The notes under the pieces were generated by a model. The model was given only the letters and a program-made list of their open reading frames with translations. It had not been told where the DNA came from and ran no database searches. A DNA stretch of 64,000 nucleotides, taken from contig NZ_CP087710.1 of the NCBI RefSeq assembly GCF_020991065.1, forward strand, positions 3,844,001-3,908,000, read 5' to 3'. This DNA comes from Nocardioides okcheonensis (lineage in GTDB: Bacteria; Actinomycetota; Actinomycetes; Propionibacteriales; Nocardioidaceae). This document shows positions 38,672 through 47,951 of this stretch, piece by piece; positions within the stretch are counted from its first letter, which is position 1; every line of letters starts with the position of its first letter. The translations under genes and the position numbers were made by a program.

Positions 38672-40306
38672 TCATGGTCGTCGTCGGCTGGTCGAGGAGG
38701 GACGGAGTCTCGTCACGGGACCTGGTGGGTCGGTCGTCGGCGTCGTCGCTGGTGGTGCGGGTGGGTCGAGGGCGGTGCTGCCGTGGTGGTCGCGGAGGTA
38801 GTGGTGGCCGTGGGGGCTGGTCCAGGTGAAGACGCCGGGGCTGGTCTGCTGGTAGCGCCAGAGGGTGTGGGTCTTGAGGCGGTGGTGGGACCGGCACAGG
38901 GCGGCGAGGTTGGAGGTGGCCGTCGGTCCGGGTTGGGGTCGTCCCTCGGTGGCGGCACGGTGGTCGTAGGGGGTGATGTGGTCGATGTCGCAGCCGCGGG
39001 CGGGGCGGGTGCACCAGGGGAACACGCAGGTGCGGTCGCGGAGGATGACGTGGTCGCGGAGGCGGTCGGGGATCGGGTAGCCGGGGCTGGTGAGCTCGGC
39101 GTTGAGGTCGATGACGGGGCGGAGGGTGACCTTGGTGCGGGAGGTGGTGCACCAGGTCCTGACCTGGTCGAGCAGGACGAGCCGTTGACCCTTCTCGAGT
39201 CGTCCGGTGGGGCCGAACACGGTCTCGACGACGTGACCGGTGTCGTTGGTGTCGTCGGTGAGGAGGGTGGCGTCGAGGTGGACGTGGAGCACGACCTCGC
39301 GGGCGGCGGGGAGGTGGTCGCCCGCCGGCTGGCTCGGCTCGGTCGGCTCAGAAGCGTCGGACGGCTCGGGCTGGGTCGGCTGGCTCTGGGTCGGCTGGCT
39401 CTGGGTCGGCTGGCTCTGGGTCGGCTGGCTCTGGGTCGGCTGGCTCTGGGTCGGCTGGCTCTGGGTGTGGAGGTCGAGGGCGGTCTGGGTGCGGGCGAGG
39501 TCGCCGAGGGCGGCGGCTCGTCGGGCGTCGAGGGGTGCGGTGGAGCCGAGGGACTTGATGAGGGCTGCGCCGTGGGCGATGGCGTGGTCGAGGTCGATGG
39601 CGTCGGCGAGGTCGAGGAGGGCGTCGAGGCGCATCAGGCCGTCGTAGTGGACGTGGCGGGTGTCGATGGTGACGTGGCGGGCGTCGGTGCCGAGGTACGC
39701 GTCGGCGGCGAAGTCGTCGTGGTCCTCGCCGGCGTCGGTGTCGGGTTGGTGGGCGGGGGCGAGGTCGTAGCGGCGGATGGCCTCGGCGAGGAGGCGGTCG
39801 AGCTGCGCGGCGCCGACCTTGCCGGCGACGGCGGCGATCTGCGTGTCGATCCACCTGGCGGCGTCGGGGGTGAGGGCCGGGGTGGTGTGGATGGTGGTCT
39901 CGGCGACGAGCCGGGCGCGCCAGGCGGGGACGTGCCCGGTGTGGACGAGGTCCCACAGGCGGGGGAGGCGGTGGCGCAGCTCGAGGGCCTGGCCGATGAG
40001 CTTCTTGGCGGCGAGGGTCGTGATGCCGAGGACCGTGCCGAGCTCGGGGATGCAGAACTCGGCGACGAGGGGGCACCCGGGTCCGGAGATGGGCTCTTCG
40101 TGCTCGGAGGAGGAGGTGGTGAAGGTCGCGGCGTGGTGGATCGACGCGGGCGGGTGGAGGTCGGCCCACCGGGCGGCGAGGGCGAGCTGGTCGGCGGCGG
40201 CGCGGTCCTCGTCGGCCTTGCGCTGGCGGGCGAGGGCGAGCAGCGTGGAGGCGTCCAGGTCGTCGTCTGCGACCTGTCCCTCGGGTGCTGCCAGCGCCTC
40301 GCTCAT
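38672..40306 (-). CDS. DUF222 / HNH endonuclease-domain protein (13E12 type)
   Basis: The 544-residue protein has a DUF222 helical region (about 1-330) and a C-terminal HNH nuclease motif: CVFPWCTRPARGCDIDHITPYDHR, then LAALCRSHHRLKT, with two CxxC-like pairs for zinc. This is the 13E12 repeat family, multicopy in actinobacteria; its biological target is unknown. Six TQSQP pentapeptides separate the two parts. ATG 40306 has a minus-strand TAGAAT (40319-40314) ending 7 nt upstream. The family behaves like a dispersed selfish or homing-related gene, but I see no inverted ends here. Confidence 0.88.
   Translation of the reverse strand: MSEALAAPEGQVADDDLDASTLLALARQRKADEDRAAADQLALAARWADLHPPASIHHAATFTTSSSEHEEPISGPGCPLVAEFCIPELGTVLGITTLAAKKLIGQALELRHRLPRLWDLVHTGHVPAWRARLVAETTIHTTPALTPDAARWIDTQIAAVAGKVGAAQLDRLLAEAIRRYDLAPAHQPDTDAGEDHDDFAADAYLGTDARHVTIDTRHVHYDGLMRLDALLDLADAIDLDHAIAHGAALIKSLGSTAPLDARRAAALGDLARTQTALDLHTQSQPTQSQPTQSQPTQSQPTQSQPTQSQPTQPEPSDASEPTEPSQPAGDHLPAAREVVLHVHLDATLLTDDTNDTGHVVETVFGPTGRLEKGQRLVLLDQVRTWCTTSRTKVTLRPVIDLNAELTSPGYPIPDRLRDHVILRDRTCVFPWCTRPARGCDIDHITPYDHRAATEGRPQPGPTATSNLAALCRSHHRLKTHTLWRYQQTSPGVFTWTSPHGHHYLRDHHGSTALDPPAPPATTPTTDPPGPVTRLRPSSTSRRRP
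39371..39460. repeat. 15-bp tandem repeat, six perfect copies
   Basis: CTGGGTCGGCTGGCT is repeated six times without change and encodes TQSQP units on the minus strand in the DUF222/HNH protein. Perfect identity implies recent expansion, and copy number probably varies between strains. Confidence 0.92.
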
Positions 40307-40394
40307 GTGTTCGATTCTAGCGGCGGGCACCGACACTCGGCCATGGTCGAGAGACCGTCTGTGGACAGTCCGGGGACCTGGGCGGCCGGGTCTC

Positions 40395-40550
40395 GTGACG
40401 GTCGCTGCGCGACCTCCTCGACCAGCGGCTTCATCACGGTCGCGCACGGTGTCCTCGACGCCGACGTTGGTCACGGTGCCGGCCCTGTCGCGCCTCGTGC
40501 CGGGCGTACTCCCGCTCCTCGACGAGCCACGCGTGGTCGGCGGTGGACCT
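40395..40550 (-). pseudogene. remnant of an isochorismatase-family gene
   Basis: On the minus strand, ADHAWLVEEREYARHEARQGR resembles the N-terminus of actinobacterial cysteine hydrolases of the isochorismatase family. It is followed at once, in another frame, by GTVTNVGVEDTVRDRDEA, which resembles their active-site region (GTVTNVCCE), with the catalytic cysteine lost. The central 120 or so residues are missing. I read it as a large internal deletion followed by decay. The resemblance is from memory only. Confidence 0.35.
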
Positions 40551-40593
40551 CGGGTCGGCGGTGGGCGACGTCGCGCGAGGCTAGTGTCCCCGC

Positions 40594-41106
40594 ATGACGA
40601 CCGCGGGGAGGCTGCTGCGCGACATGCGGCCGGACGACGTGCCGGCGGTGATGGCGGTCCAGGAACCTGCGTCGATCGCCGGGCTGTCGGGGGTGTTCCC
40701 GCAGGACCGTCACCCGTTCCCGCGCGAGGTCCTCGCCGAGCGCTGGCGCGCCGAGATCGCCGACCCCGGGATCGAGTGCTTCGTGATCCTGCGGGCGGAT
40801 CGGGTGGCGGGCTTCGCAGCCACCCGCGGGTCGGAGCTGGTGCACTTCGGCGTCGCGGTCGAGGAGTGGGGGAGCGGGCTCGCGGTCGCCGCCCACCACG
40901 AGCTCGTACGACGCGTGCGGGCCGCCGGCGAGGGACGACCCTGGTTGTGCGTCTACGCCGCCAACCCGCGGGGCCGCGCCTTCTGGGAGAAGCTCGGTTG
41001 GGTCGACACCGGGGTGCGCAGCCGAGGCCCGATGCCACCGCACGCCGAGCTGCTGACCTACGCGCTCGGCGACAGCCCGACCCAGACCCCCGGCGCGCGC
41101 CGATAG
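40594..41106 (+). CDS. GNAT-family N-acetyltransferase
   Basis: The 170-residue protein has GNAT features: LRDMRPDDVPAVMAVQE at the start, VHFGVAVEEWGSGLAVAAHHELV for acetyl-CoA binding and NPRGRAFWEKLGW near the end. The substrate is unknown. ATG 40594 has TAGTGT (40582-40587) ending 6 nt upstream, so it is probably leaderless. The stop TAG doubles as part of the -10 box of the next gene. Confidence 0.85.
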   Translation: MTTAGRLLRDMRPDDVPAVMAVQEPASIAGLSGVFPQDRHPFPREVLAERWRAEIADPGIECFVILRADRVAGFAATRGSELVHFGVAVEEWGSGLAVAAHHELVRRVRAAGEGRPWLCVYAANPRGRAFWEKLGWVDTGVRSRGPMPPHAELLTYALGDSPTQTPGARR

Positions 41107-41109
41107 GCT
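41104..41109 (+). promoter_or_regulatory. -10 box for the DUF808 gene
   Basis: TAGGCT overlaps the stop codon of the GNAT gene. It predicts a start of transcription near 41116 and a leader of about 29 nt holding AAGGA (41134-41138). Confidence 0.4.
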
Positions 41110-41144
41110 GCACCCTCACCGACCCACGACCCGAAGGACCACCC

Positions 41145-42203
41145 ATGGCCGGCGGACTGTTCGCCCTCCTCGACGACGTCGCCGCCCTGGCGCGGATCGC
41201 CGCAGCCAGCGTCGACGACGTCGGTGCCGCCGCAGCCCGCGCGAGCGCCAAGGCGGCCGGGGTCGTCGTCGACGACACGGCCGTGACGCCGCAGTACCTC
41301 CACGGCTCGGCGGCCGCCCGTGAGCTCCCGATCATCAAGCAGATCGCGATCGGCTCGCTGCGCAACAAGCTGCTCTTCATCCTGCCGGCCGCCGTGCTGC
41401 TCGGGCAGTTCCTCCCGCAGCTGCTCCCGGTGATCCTCATCTTCGGTGGCGCGTTCCTCGCCTACGAGGGCGCCCACAAGGTCCACGAGCGCCTCACCGG
41501 ACACGGGTCCGACGCCGAGGCGGAGGTCGCCGAGCAGGGCGAGCTCACCCCCGAGCACGAGAAGCGGACGATCGCCCAGGCGATCCGCACCGACTTCATC
41601 CTGAGCGCCGAGATCATGGTGATCGCGCTCAAGGAGGTCGTCGGCTCCGACCCCGACGCCAGCATCTGGATGCGCGCGATCGTCCTCGCGGTCGTCGCCG
41701 TCCTGATCACCGTCCTGGTCTACGGCGTGGTGGCGCTCATCGTGAAGATGGACGACGTCGGCCTCCACCTCGCGGAGAAGCCGTCGAAGGGCTCGCAGCG
41801 CGTCGGCCTCGCCCTCGTCTCCGCGATGCCCCGCCTGCTCGCGGCGATCTCCTTCATCGGCACCCTCGCCATGCTCTGGGTCGGCGGCCACATCTTCCTC
41901 GTCAGCCTCTACGAGATCGGTGGCCACGACGGCCTGCTCGAGGGGACCGGGATCGGGGACGTCCTCCACGCCCCCTACGACCTGGTCCACCACTGGGAGG
42001 TCGACGTCCACGACGCCGTGGGCGGCGCCCTCGGCGCCCTGGCCGGCTGGCTGCTCAACACGGTGCTGTCCGCGGTCGTCGGGCTCGTCGTGGGCTTCGC
42101 GATCCTGTTCGCCCTGCGCCCGCTGGGGATCGGCGGGCACGGCGGCGAGGGGCACCACGAGGAGCCGGCCGACGAGCTTCCCGAGGATTCTCCGAAAGCC
42201 TGA
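41145..42203 (+). CDS. DUF808 (YedI-like) membrane protein
   Basis: The 352-residue protein starts MAGGLFALLDDVAALA, the DUF808 signature, followed by VTPQYLHGSAAARELPIIKQIAIGS and then about six membrane helices. A histidine-rich tail (GGHGGEGHHEE) ends it. The family is widespread and uncharacterised; Escherichia coli YedI is a member. ATG 41145 has AAGGA upstream. The histidine-rich tail could bind metal. ahcY follows after a 90-bp leader. Confidence 0.88.
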   Translation: MAGGLFALLDDVAALARIAAASVDDVGAAAARASAKAAGVVVDDTAVTPQYLHGSAAARELPIIKQIAIGSLRNKLLFILPAAVLLGQFLPQLLPVILIFGGAFLAYEGAHKVHERLTGHGSDAEAEVAEQGELTPEHEKRTIAQAIRTDFILSAEIMVIALKEVVGSDPDASIWMRAIVLAVVAVLITVLVYGVVALIVKMDDVGLHLAEKPSKGSQRVGLALVSAMPRLLAAISFIGTLAMLWVGGHIFLVSLYEIGGHDGLLEGTGIGDVLHAPYDLVHHWEVDVHDAVGGALGALAGWLLNTVLSAVVGLVVGFAILFALRPLGIGGHGGEGHHEEPADELPEDSPKA

Positions 42204-42212
42204 GGATCGACC

Positions 42213-42218
42213 TACCCT
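42213..42218 (+). promoter_or_regulatory. -10 box for ahcY
   Basis: TACCCT predicts transcription from about 42225 and a leader of about 70 nt before the ahcY ATG. The leader has a small GCGCACAGATGTGCGG hairpin but no recognisable SAH riboswitch core. Confidence 0.35.
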
Positions 42219-42293
42219 CGATGTGTCCGCGCGGGAGATCCCGAGAGCGCACAGATGTGCGGCGCAGACGTCCTCACCACCAGGAGACATCCG

Positions 42294-43745
42294 ATGGACT
42301 TCAAGGTCGCTGACCTCAGCCTGGCCGCCTACGGCCGCAAGGAGATCGAGCTCGCCGAGCACGAGATGCCCGGCCTCATGGCGATGCGCGAGCGCTACGG
42401 CGCGGAGCAGCCGCTGAAGGGCGCCCGGATCGCCGGGTCGCTGCACATGACGATCCAGACGGCCGTGCTGATCGAGACCCTCGCGGCTCTCGGCGCGGAC
42501 ATCCGCTGGGCCACCTGCAACATCTTCTCCACCCAGGACCACGCCGCCGCGGCGGTCGTCGTCGGCCCGCCGGCCAAGGGCGGCACCCCCGAGGACCCGC
42601 AGGGCGTCCCGGTCTTCGCCTGGAAGGGCGAGACCCTCGCCGAGTACTGGGACGAGGCGGAGAAGGTCTTCGACTTCGCCGAGGGCGGCCCCAACATGCT
42701 GCTCGACGACGGCGGCGACATCACCATGCTGCTCCACCTCGGCGTCGAGTACGAGAAGGCCGGCGAGGTGCCGTCGCAGGACTCGACCGACAACCACGAG
42801 TTCAAGGAGGTGCTGCGCGTCCTGGCCCGCTCGCTCGAGGCCGACCCGCAGCGCTGGACCAAGCGTGCGCCGATGATCAAGGGCGTCTCCGAGGAGACCA
42901 CCACCGGCGTGCTCCGCCTCTACGAGCGGTTCAAGGAGGGCACCCTCCTGTTCCCGGCGATCAACGTCAACGACTCGGTCACCAAGTCCAAGTTCGACAA
43001 CAAGTACGGCTGCCGCCACTCGCTCGTCGACGGCATCAACCGCGCCACCGACGTGATGATCGGCGGCAAGGTCGCGGTCGTGTGCGGCTACGGCGACGTC
43101 GGCAAGGGCTCGGCCGAGTCCCTGCGCGGCCAGGGCGCCCGCGTCATCGTCACCGAGATCGACCCGATCTGCGCCCTGCAGGCGGCGATGGACGGCTACG
43201 AGGTCCGGCGCCTCGAGTCGGTCGTCGAGACCGCGGACATCTTCATCACCACGACCGGCAACTTCGACATCATCACCGTCGAGCACTTCCACAAGATGAA
43301 GCACCAGGCGATCGTCGGCAACATCGGCCACTTCGACAACGAGATCAACATGGCCGGCCTGGCCAAGATCCCGGGCATCGTCAAGGACGAGATCAAGCCG
43401 CAGGTCCACCAGTGGATCTTCCCCGGTGAGGACGGCAAGCCCGGCAAGAAGATCATCGTGCTGTCCGAGGGCCGTCTGCTCAACCTGGGCAACGCCACCG
43501 GCCACCCGTCGTTCGTCATGTCGAACTCCTTCACCAACCAGGTGCTGGCGCAGGTCGAGCTGTTCTCCAAGGCCGACGACTACGCGCTCGGCGTGCACGT
43601 GCTCCCGAAGCACCTCGACGAGGAGGTCGCCCGGCTGCACCTCGACGCCCTCGGCGTCGAGCTCACCGAGCTCACCAAGGAGCAGGCCGCCTACCTCGGC
43701 GTGCCGATCGAGGGCCCGTACAAGTCGGACCACTACCGCTACTGA
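42294..43745 (+). CDS. ahcY: adenosylhomocysteinase
   Basis: The 483-residue enzyme hydrolyses S-adenosylhomocysteine to adenosine and homocysteine, clearing the product of methylation. It has the substrate blocks [19 protein letters not shown] and STQDHAAAA, the NAD-binding [13 protein letters not shown] (from Gly265), and the C-terminal PYKSDHYRY that completes the NAD site. ATG 42294 has AGGAG upstream. The ahcY-mtrA-mtrB-lpqB order is conserved in actinobacteria. A hairpin follows it. Confidence 0.97.
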   Translation: MDFKVADLSLAAYGRKEIELAEHEMPGLMAMRERYGAEQPLKGARIAGSLHMTIQTAVLIETLAALGADIRWATCNIFSTQDHAAAAVVVGPPAKGGTPEDPQGVPVFAWKGETLAEYWDEAEKVFDFAEGGPNMLLDDGGDITMLLHLGVEYEKAGEVPSQDSTDNHEFKEVLRVLARSLEADPQRWTKRAPMIKGVSEETTTGVLRLYERFKEGTLLFPAINVNDSVTKSKFDNKYGCRHSLVDGINRATDVMIGGKVAVVCGYGDVGKGSAESLRGQGARVIVTEIDPICALQAAMDGYEVRRLESVVETADIFITTTGNFDIITVEHFHKMKHQAIVGNIGHFDNEINMAGLAKIPGIVKDEIKPQVHQWIFPGEDGKPGKKIIVLSEGRLLNLGNATGHPSFVMSNSFTNQVLAQVELFSKADDYALGVHVLPKHLDEEVARLHLDALGVELTELTKEQAAYLGVPIEGPYKSDHYRY

Positions 43746-43764
43746 GCGCTCCAGCGCTCCCGGC

Positions 43765-43800
43765 CGGGGCCCCGTTCCACGCTCGTGGGGCGGGGCCCCG
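43765..43800 (+). terminator. GC-rich hairpin after ahcY
   Basis: Two copies of the self-complementary CGGGGCCCCG (43765-43774 and 43791-43800) pair with each other, extended inward by two G-U pairs and CCAC/GTGG around the loop GCTC, a 16-bp stem. It separates ahcY from the mtrA promoter box at 43804. Confidence 0.65.
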
Positions 43801-43816
43801 CCCTACACTTGGCGCC

Positions 43817-44515
43817 ATGACTGACCTGGCCGAGCCCGCGCGCGGCAGCGTGCTCGTCGTCGACGACGACGCCTCCCTCGCGGAGATGCTCTCCATCGTG
43901 CTTCGCCAGGAGGGGTTCGACAGCCGGATCGTGGGACGCGGCGACCTCGCCATGGACGCCTTCCGCGACTACAAGCCCGACCTGGTCCTGCTCGACCTGA
44001 TGCTGCCGGGCAAGGACGGCATCGACGTCTGCAAGGAGATCCGTGCCGAGTCCGGCGTGCCGATCGTGATGCTCACCGCCAAGGGCGACACCGTCGACGT
44101 CGTCGTCGGCCTGGAGTCCGGCGCCGACGACTACGTCGTCAAGCCGTTCAAGCCCAAGGAGCTCGTCGCCCGCATCCGTGCGCGCGTACGCCGCAACGAC
44201 GCGGCGCCGGCGGAGGGGCTCACCATCGGCGACGTCAGCATCGACGTCGCCGGCCACTCCGTCACCCGCGACGGCGAGCCGATCAACCTCACCCCGCTGG
44301 AGTTCGACCTCCTCGTGTGCCTGGCCCGCAAGCCGTGGCAGGTCTTCACCCGCGAGGTGCTGCTCGAGCAGGTCTGGGGCTACCGGCACAGCGCCGACAC
44401 CCGGCTGGTCAACGTCCACGTCCAGCGCCTGCGGTCCAAGGTCGAGCACGACCCGGAGAACCCCGAGGTCGTGGTGACCGTGCGCGGCGTGGGCTACCGC
44501 GCCGGCAAGTCCTAG
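43817..44515 (+). CDS. mtrA: response regulator MtrA
   Basis: The 232-residue OmpR-type regulator has the phospho-acceptor Asp60 (LVLLDLMLPGKDG), Lys109 in VVKPF and a C-terminal winged helix ending VNVHVQRLRSKVEHDPENP. MtrA controls wall hydrolases, division and replication genes in actinobacteria. ATG 43817 has TACACT (43804-43809) ending 7 nt upstream, a leaderless start. It is followed by mtrB after 3 bp. The 9-bp repeats at 14300, 22963 and 61596 are candidate targets. Confidence 0.96.
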   Translation: MTDLAEPARGSVLVVDDDASLAEMLSIVLRQEGFDSRIVGRGDLAMDAFRDYKPDLVLLDLMLPGKDGIDVCKEIRAESGVPIVMLTAKGDTVDVVVGLESGADDYVVKPFKPKELVARIRARVRRNDAAPAEGLTIGDVSIDVAGHSVTRDGEPINLTPLEFDLLVCLARKPWQVFTREVLLEQVWGYRHSADTRLVNVHVQRLRSKVEHDPENPEVVVTVRGVGYRAGKS

Positions 44516-44518
44516 GAC

Positions 44519-46144
44519 ATGGCCAGGATCTCGGCGGCCTCGGGAGGCCTGCTCGGCCGGCTCCCACCGATCCTGCGCCGCGGCCCCGCCTTCTGGCGCC
44601 GGTCGGTGCAGGCGCGCGTCGTGGTCAGCACCGTCCTGCTCTCGGCGGCCGTCGTCGGCGTCGTGGGGTGGTTCCTCATCCAGCAGACCCGCGACGGGCT
44701 GCTCGACCAGCGCGTCGACGCCGTCGTGGCCGAGGCCGAGAGCGAGACCGAGGCCGCCCGCGAGGCGCTCTCCGCCACCTCCGGCCTCGATGCCGACGAG
44801 TCGCGCCAGCAGCAGGACCTCGTCGAGCCGATCATCGCCCGCGGCGCCACCCGCGGCTTCGCCGTCGTGCTGTCGCCCCCCGTCGGCGAGGGCAGCCGGC
44901 TCGCCGATGGCGGCGCGAAGTTCACCCAGGGCCTCGACCTCGCCAGCGTCCCCGAGAGCCTCGAGGCGCGCTTCGACGAGGTGTCGCCCACCGCCTGGAC
45001 GTTCACCGACATCAGCACCCGGCGCGAGATCGCCGGGCTGCCCGACGGCCCGGGCATCGTGGTCGGGAGCCAGGTCCGGCTCCCCGCGGACGACAACCTC
45101 TACACGCTCTACTACCTCTACTCCCTCGACGAGCAGAGCGAGACGCTGGCCCTGGTGTCGCGCGCGATGCTGGTGGCCGGGGTGCCGCTGCTGCTGCTCG
45201 TCGCCGGGCTGACCTGGCTGGTGACCCGGCAGGTCGTGACGCCGATCCGGATGGCGCGACGCGTCGCCGAGCGGCTGGCCGCCGGCCAGCTCCAGGAGCG
45301 GCTGCGGGTGCGCGGCGAGGACGACCTCGCCCGCCTGGCGACGTCGTTCAACCAGATGGCGTCCAACCTGCAGAAGCAGATCCGCCAGCTCGAGGAGCTC
45401 AGCCGCCTCCAGCGCCGCTTCGTCTCCGACGTCTCCCACGAGCTCCGCACCCCGATCACGACCGTGCGGATGGCGAGCGACGTCATCCACGACGCCAAGC
45501 CGTTCCTCGACCCGGTGACCGGTCGCGCGGCCGAGCTGCTGCAGAAGGAGCTCGACCGGTTCGAGACGCTGCTCGCGGACCTGCTCGAGATCAGCCGGTT
45601 CGACGCGGGCGCGGCGGTCCTCGACGCCGACGACGTCGACCTGGTCGACGTCGCCCGCCGCGTCGTCGACATGACCTCGGCGCTCGCGGCCCAGCGCGAC
45701 ACCCGGGTCGTCGTCCACGACCCCGGCCACCCCTGCGTCGCGGAGGCCGACGTGCGCCGCGTGGAGCGGATCGTGCGCAACCTGGTCACCAACGCCATCG
45801 ACCACGCCGAGACCCGCGACATCGAGGTGTTCATCGGCGGCGACCCCCTGGGCGCGGCGATCGCGGTGCGCGACCACGGCGTCGGGCTCGGGCCGGGGGA
45901 GTCCGCGATGGTCTTCAACCGGTTCTGGCGCGCCGACCCGGCCCGTGCCCGCACCAGCGGCGGCACCGGCCTCGGGCTCTCGATCTCGCTCGAGGACACC
46001 CACCTGCACGGCGGCTGGCTGCAGGCGTGGGGCCGACCGGGGGAGGGCGCCCAGTTCCGGCTGACCCTGCCCCGCCACCTCGGCACCCAGCTGCGGCACT
46101 CGCCGCTGCCGCTCGTGCCCGACGACGCCCGGGAGACCGTGTGA
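44519..46144 (+). CDS. mtrB: sensor histidine kinase MtrB
   Basis: The 541-residue kinase has a membrane helix near residues 40-60, an extracytoplasmic sensor domain, a second helix near 215-235, a HAMP linker, the HisKA domain with His307 in SDVSHELRTP, and an ATPase domain (NLVTNAIDHAE, GLGLSISLEDTHLHGG). It phosphorylates MtrA in response to septum or wall cues. ATG 44519 follows the mtrA stop by 3 bp, and its own stop overlaps lpqB as GTGA. Confidence 0.95.
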   Translation: MARISAASGGLLGRLPPILRRGPAFWRRSVQARVVVSTVLLSAAVVGVVGWFLIQQTRDGLLDQRVDAVVAEAESETEAAREALSATSGLDADESRQQQDLVEPIIARGATRGFAVVLSPPVGEGSRLADGGAKFTQGLDLASVPESLEARFDEVSPTAWTFTDISTRREIAGLPDGPGIVVGSQVRLPADDNLYTLYYLYSLDEQSETLALVSRAMLVAGVPLLLLVAGLTWLVTRQVVTPIRMARRVAERLAAGQLQERLRVRGEDDLARLATSFNQMASNLQKQIRQLEELSRLQRRFVSDVSHELRTPITTVRMASDVIHDAKPFLDPVTGRAAELLQKELDRFETLLADLLEISRFDAGAAVLDADDVDLVDVARRVVDMTSALAAQRDTRVVVHDPGHPCVAEADVRRVERIVRNLVTNAIDHAETRDIEVFIGGDPLGAAIAVRDHGVGLGPGESAMVFNRFWRADPARARTSGGTGLGLSISLEDTHLHGGWLQAWGRPGEGAQFRLTLPRHLGTQLRHSPLPLVPDDARETV

Positions 46145-47886
46145 GCACCCCCGCCCCCCGACGTGTACGCGCGCTGCTGGCCGCGGCGGTGTGCGGCCTG
46201 CTCGCCGGCTGCGTGCAGATGCCGACCAGCGGCCCGGTCGTGGAGCCGCAGGTCTCCGCGGACGTCGACGACGCTCCCGGCATCTACTTCGACCCCCGCC
46301 CGCCGCAGGCCGGCGAGGCGCCTGCCGACATCGTCGCCGGGTTCCTCGAGGCGATGAAGGCCACCCCGATCAGCACGACGGTCGCCCGGCAGTTCCTGTC
46401 CCGCGACGCCGCCGAGGCCTGGACCCCCGAGCGCCAGATCATCACCTACGCCGAGCTCGGCACCGAGGAGGGCGAGTCGGCGGTCCGGATCCCGATGACC
46501 GACGTCAACCTCTACGACGACCGCGGCGCCTGGCAGCGCACGCGGGCCACCCGGGACCTCGAGCTCGGACTCGTGCAGGAGGACGGCGAGTGGCGCATCG
46601 ACGAGGTGCCCGACGCGCTGGTGGTGCCGGACTCGTGGTTCGACGACTGGTACGAGCGGGTGTCGCTCTACTTCTTCGACCCCACCTCGCAGGTCCTGGT
46701 CCCCGAGCCGGTGTTCGTGCCGCGGGGCGACCAGTTCGCCTCCTCGCTCGTCCGCGGCCTGCTCGCCCAGCCGACCGGCGAGTCCGCGGACGTCGCCCGC
46801 ACGTGGTTCCCGCCCGGCACCACTCACGGGCTGTCGGTGCCGATCAACGCCGCCGGCATCGCCGAGGTGTCCCTGTCGGGTGACCCCGACTCCGTCGACG
46901 ACCAGACCGCCCGCCGGATGCTGGCCCAGCTCACCTGGACCCTGCGCCAGGACGCCAGCATCCGCGCCGTGCAGCTGAGCATCGGCGGCCGGATGATCAG
47001 CTACCAGGGCGGGTCGACGCAGGTCGGTCTCGACGCGGGCAGCGCCTACGACCCGAGCGGGCCCGGCACGAGCCGCGCGCTCTACGCCCTGGACGGGGAC
47101 CGCGTCGTCGCCGGTGACGTCGGCCAGCTCGCGGCGACGGCGGGGCCGCTCGGCACGACCGACTACGGCGTGCGCTCGATCGGGGTCTCGCTCGGCGGCA
47201 GCCGTGTGGTCGCCGTCACCGGTGACGGCACCCAGCTGCTCACCGCCCCGCTCGACGCGCCGGAGGCCGACGTGGCCACCGTCCTGTCCGGCGCGGTCGA
47301 CCTCGCCGCGCCCGCGCTCGACGCCCGGGACCGGACCTGGGTGCTCGACCGGGCCGCCGGCCGGGCACGGGTCTTCGTGGCGGTCGACGGGGTCGCGTCC
47401 GAGCAGGTGGTGCCGGGCGTGACCGGGCGCCGCGTCACCAAGCTGCTCGTCTCGCGCGACGGCACCCGGCTGGTCGCCGTGGTCCGGGGGCGCTCGGCCG
47501 ACCGGATCGTCGCCACGCGGGTCCGCCAGGCCTCCGACGGCGCCGTGCTGGGCTTCACCCCCGTGCGTACGCTGCCGCTCCCCGCCGAGGGCAGCACCCG
47601 GATCCGGGACGTCGCGTGGCGCTCGCCCACCACCGTCTCGGTGCTCGGCGACATCACCGACGACTTCTCCCAGGTGCGCACCCTCTCGGTCGACGGCGCC
47701 CCGGGCCTGATCGCCACCGGTGGCACCACGCGGCTGCGCGGGCGCTTCCGGGTGCTGGTCTCCGCGCCGGTGGACGACCCCGAGGTCTACGCCCTCGGTG
47801 GCCGCGAGGTGAGCGACCTCAGCAGGCCGGAGCGGACGGTGCCGGACCTGGCGCCCGGCGTCACGTCGGTGACCTACGCCGGCTGA
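46141..47886 (+). CDS. lpqB: lipoprotein LpqB, MtrB accessory
   Basis: The 581-residue protein has a signal peptide with lipobox LLAGC (Cys24), a GerMN-type domain (about 60-300) and a C-terminal beta-propeller-like domain. LpqB binds the MtrB sensor domain and modulates MtrA phosphorylation. GTG 46141 overlaps mtrB by 4 bp, so the three genes form one unit. The order is the same as in mycobacteria (Rv3246c-Rv3244c). Confidence 0.95.
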   Translation: MSTPAPRRVRALLAAAVCGLLAGCVQMPTSGPVVEPQVSADVDDAPGIYFDPRPPQAGEAPADIVAGFLEAMKATPISTTVARQFLSRDAAEAWTPERQIITYAELGTEEGESAVRIPMTDVNLYDDRGAWQRTRATRDLELGLVQEDGEWRIDEVPDALVVPDSWFDDWYERVSLYFFDPTSQVLVPEPVFVPRGDQFASSLVRGLLAQPTGESADVARTWFPPGTTHGLSVPINAAGIAEVSLSGDPDSVDDQTARRMLAQLTWTLRQDASIRAVQLSIGGRMISYQGGSTQVGLDAGSAYDPSGPGTSRALYALDGDRVVAGDVGQLAATAGPLGTTDYGVRSIGVSLGGSRVVAVTGDGTQLLTAPLDAPEADVATVLSGAVDLAAPALDARDRTWVLDRAAGRARVFVAVDGVASEQVVPGVTGRRVTKLLVSRDGTRLVAVVRGRSADRIVATRVRQASDGAVLGFTPVRTLPLPAEGSTRIRDVAWRSPTTVSVLGDITDDFSQVRTLSVDGAPGLIATGGTTRLRGRFRVLVSAPVDDPEVYALGGREVSDLSRPERTVPDLAPGVTSVTYAG

Positions 47887-47951
47887 CCGGCCCTCCACAG
47901 GCGCGACGGCACGCGTTGCCCCGGGGCCGCAGGCGCTGGTGCGATGGGGCG

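Noticed and set aside
39371..39460. CRISPR-like repeat
   Set aside because: The 15-bp units are contiguous without spacers and encode an in-frame pentapeptide.
42219..42293. possible SAH riboswitch before ahcY
   Set aside because: The leader is short and lacks the conserved riboswitch core; only a small hairpin is present.
43791..43800. CGGGGCCCCG palindrome as an operator of mtrA
   Set aside because: A second copy at 43765 pairs with it to form a long stem directly after ahcY, so a terminator is the simpler reading.
45118..47898. 926-codon minus-strand open frame
   Set aside because: It is antisense to mtrB and lpqB, whose products are clearly recognised, and shows no motif of its own.
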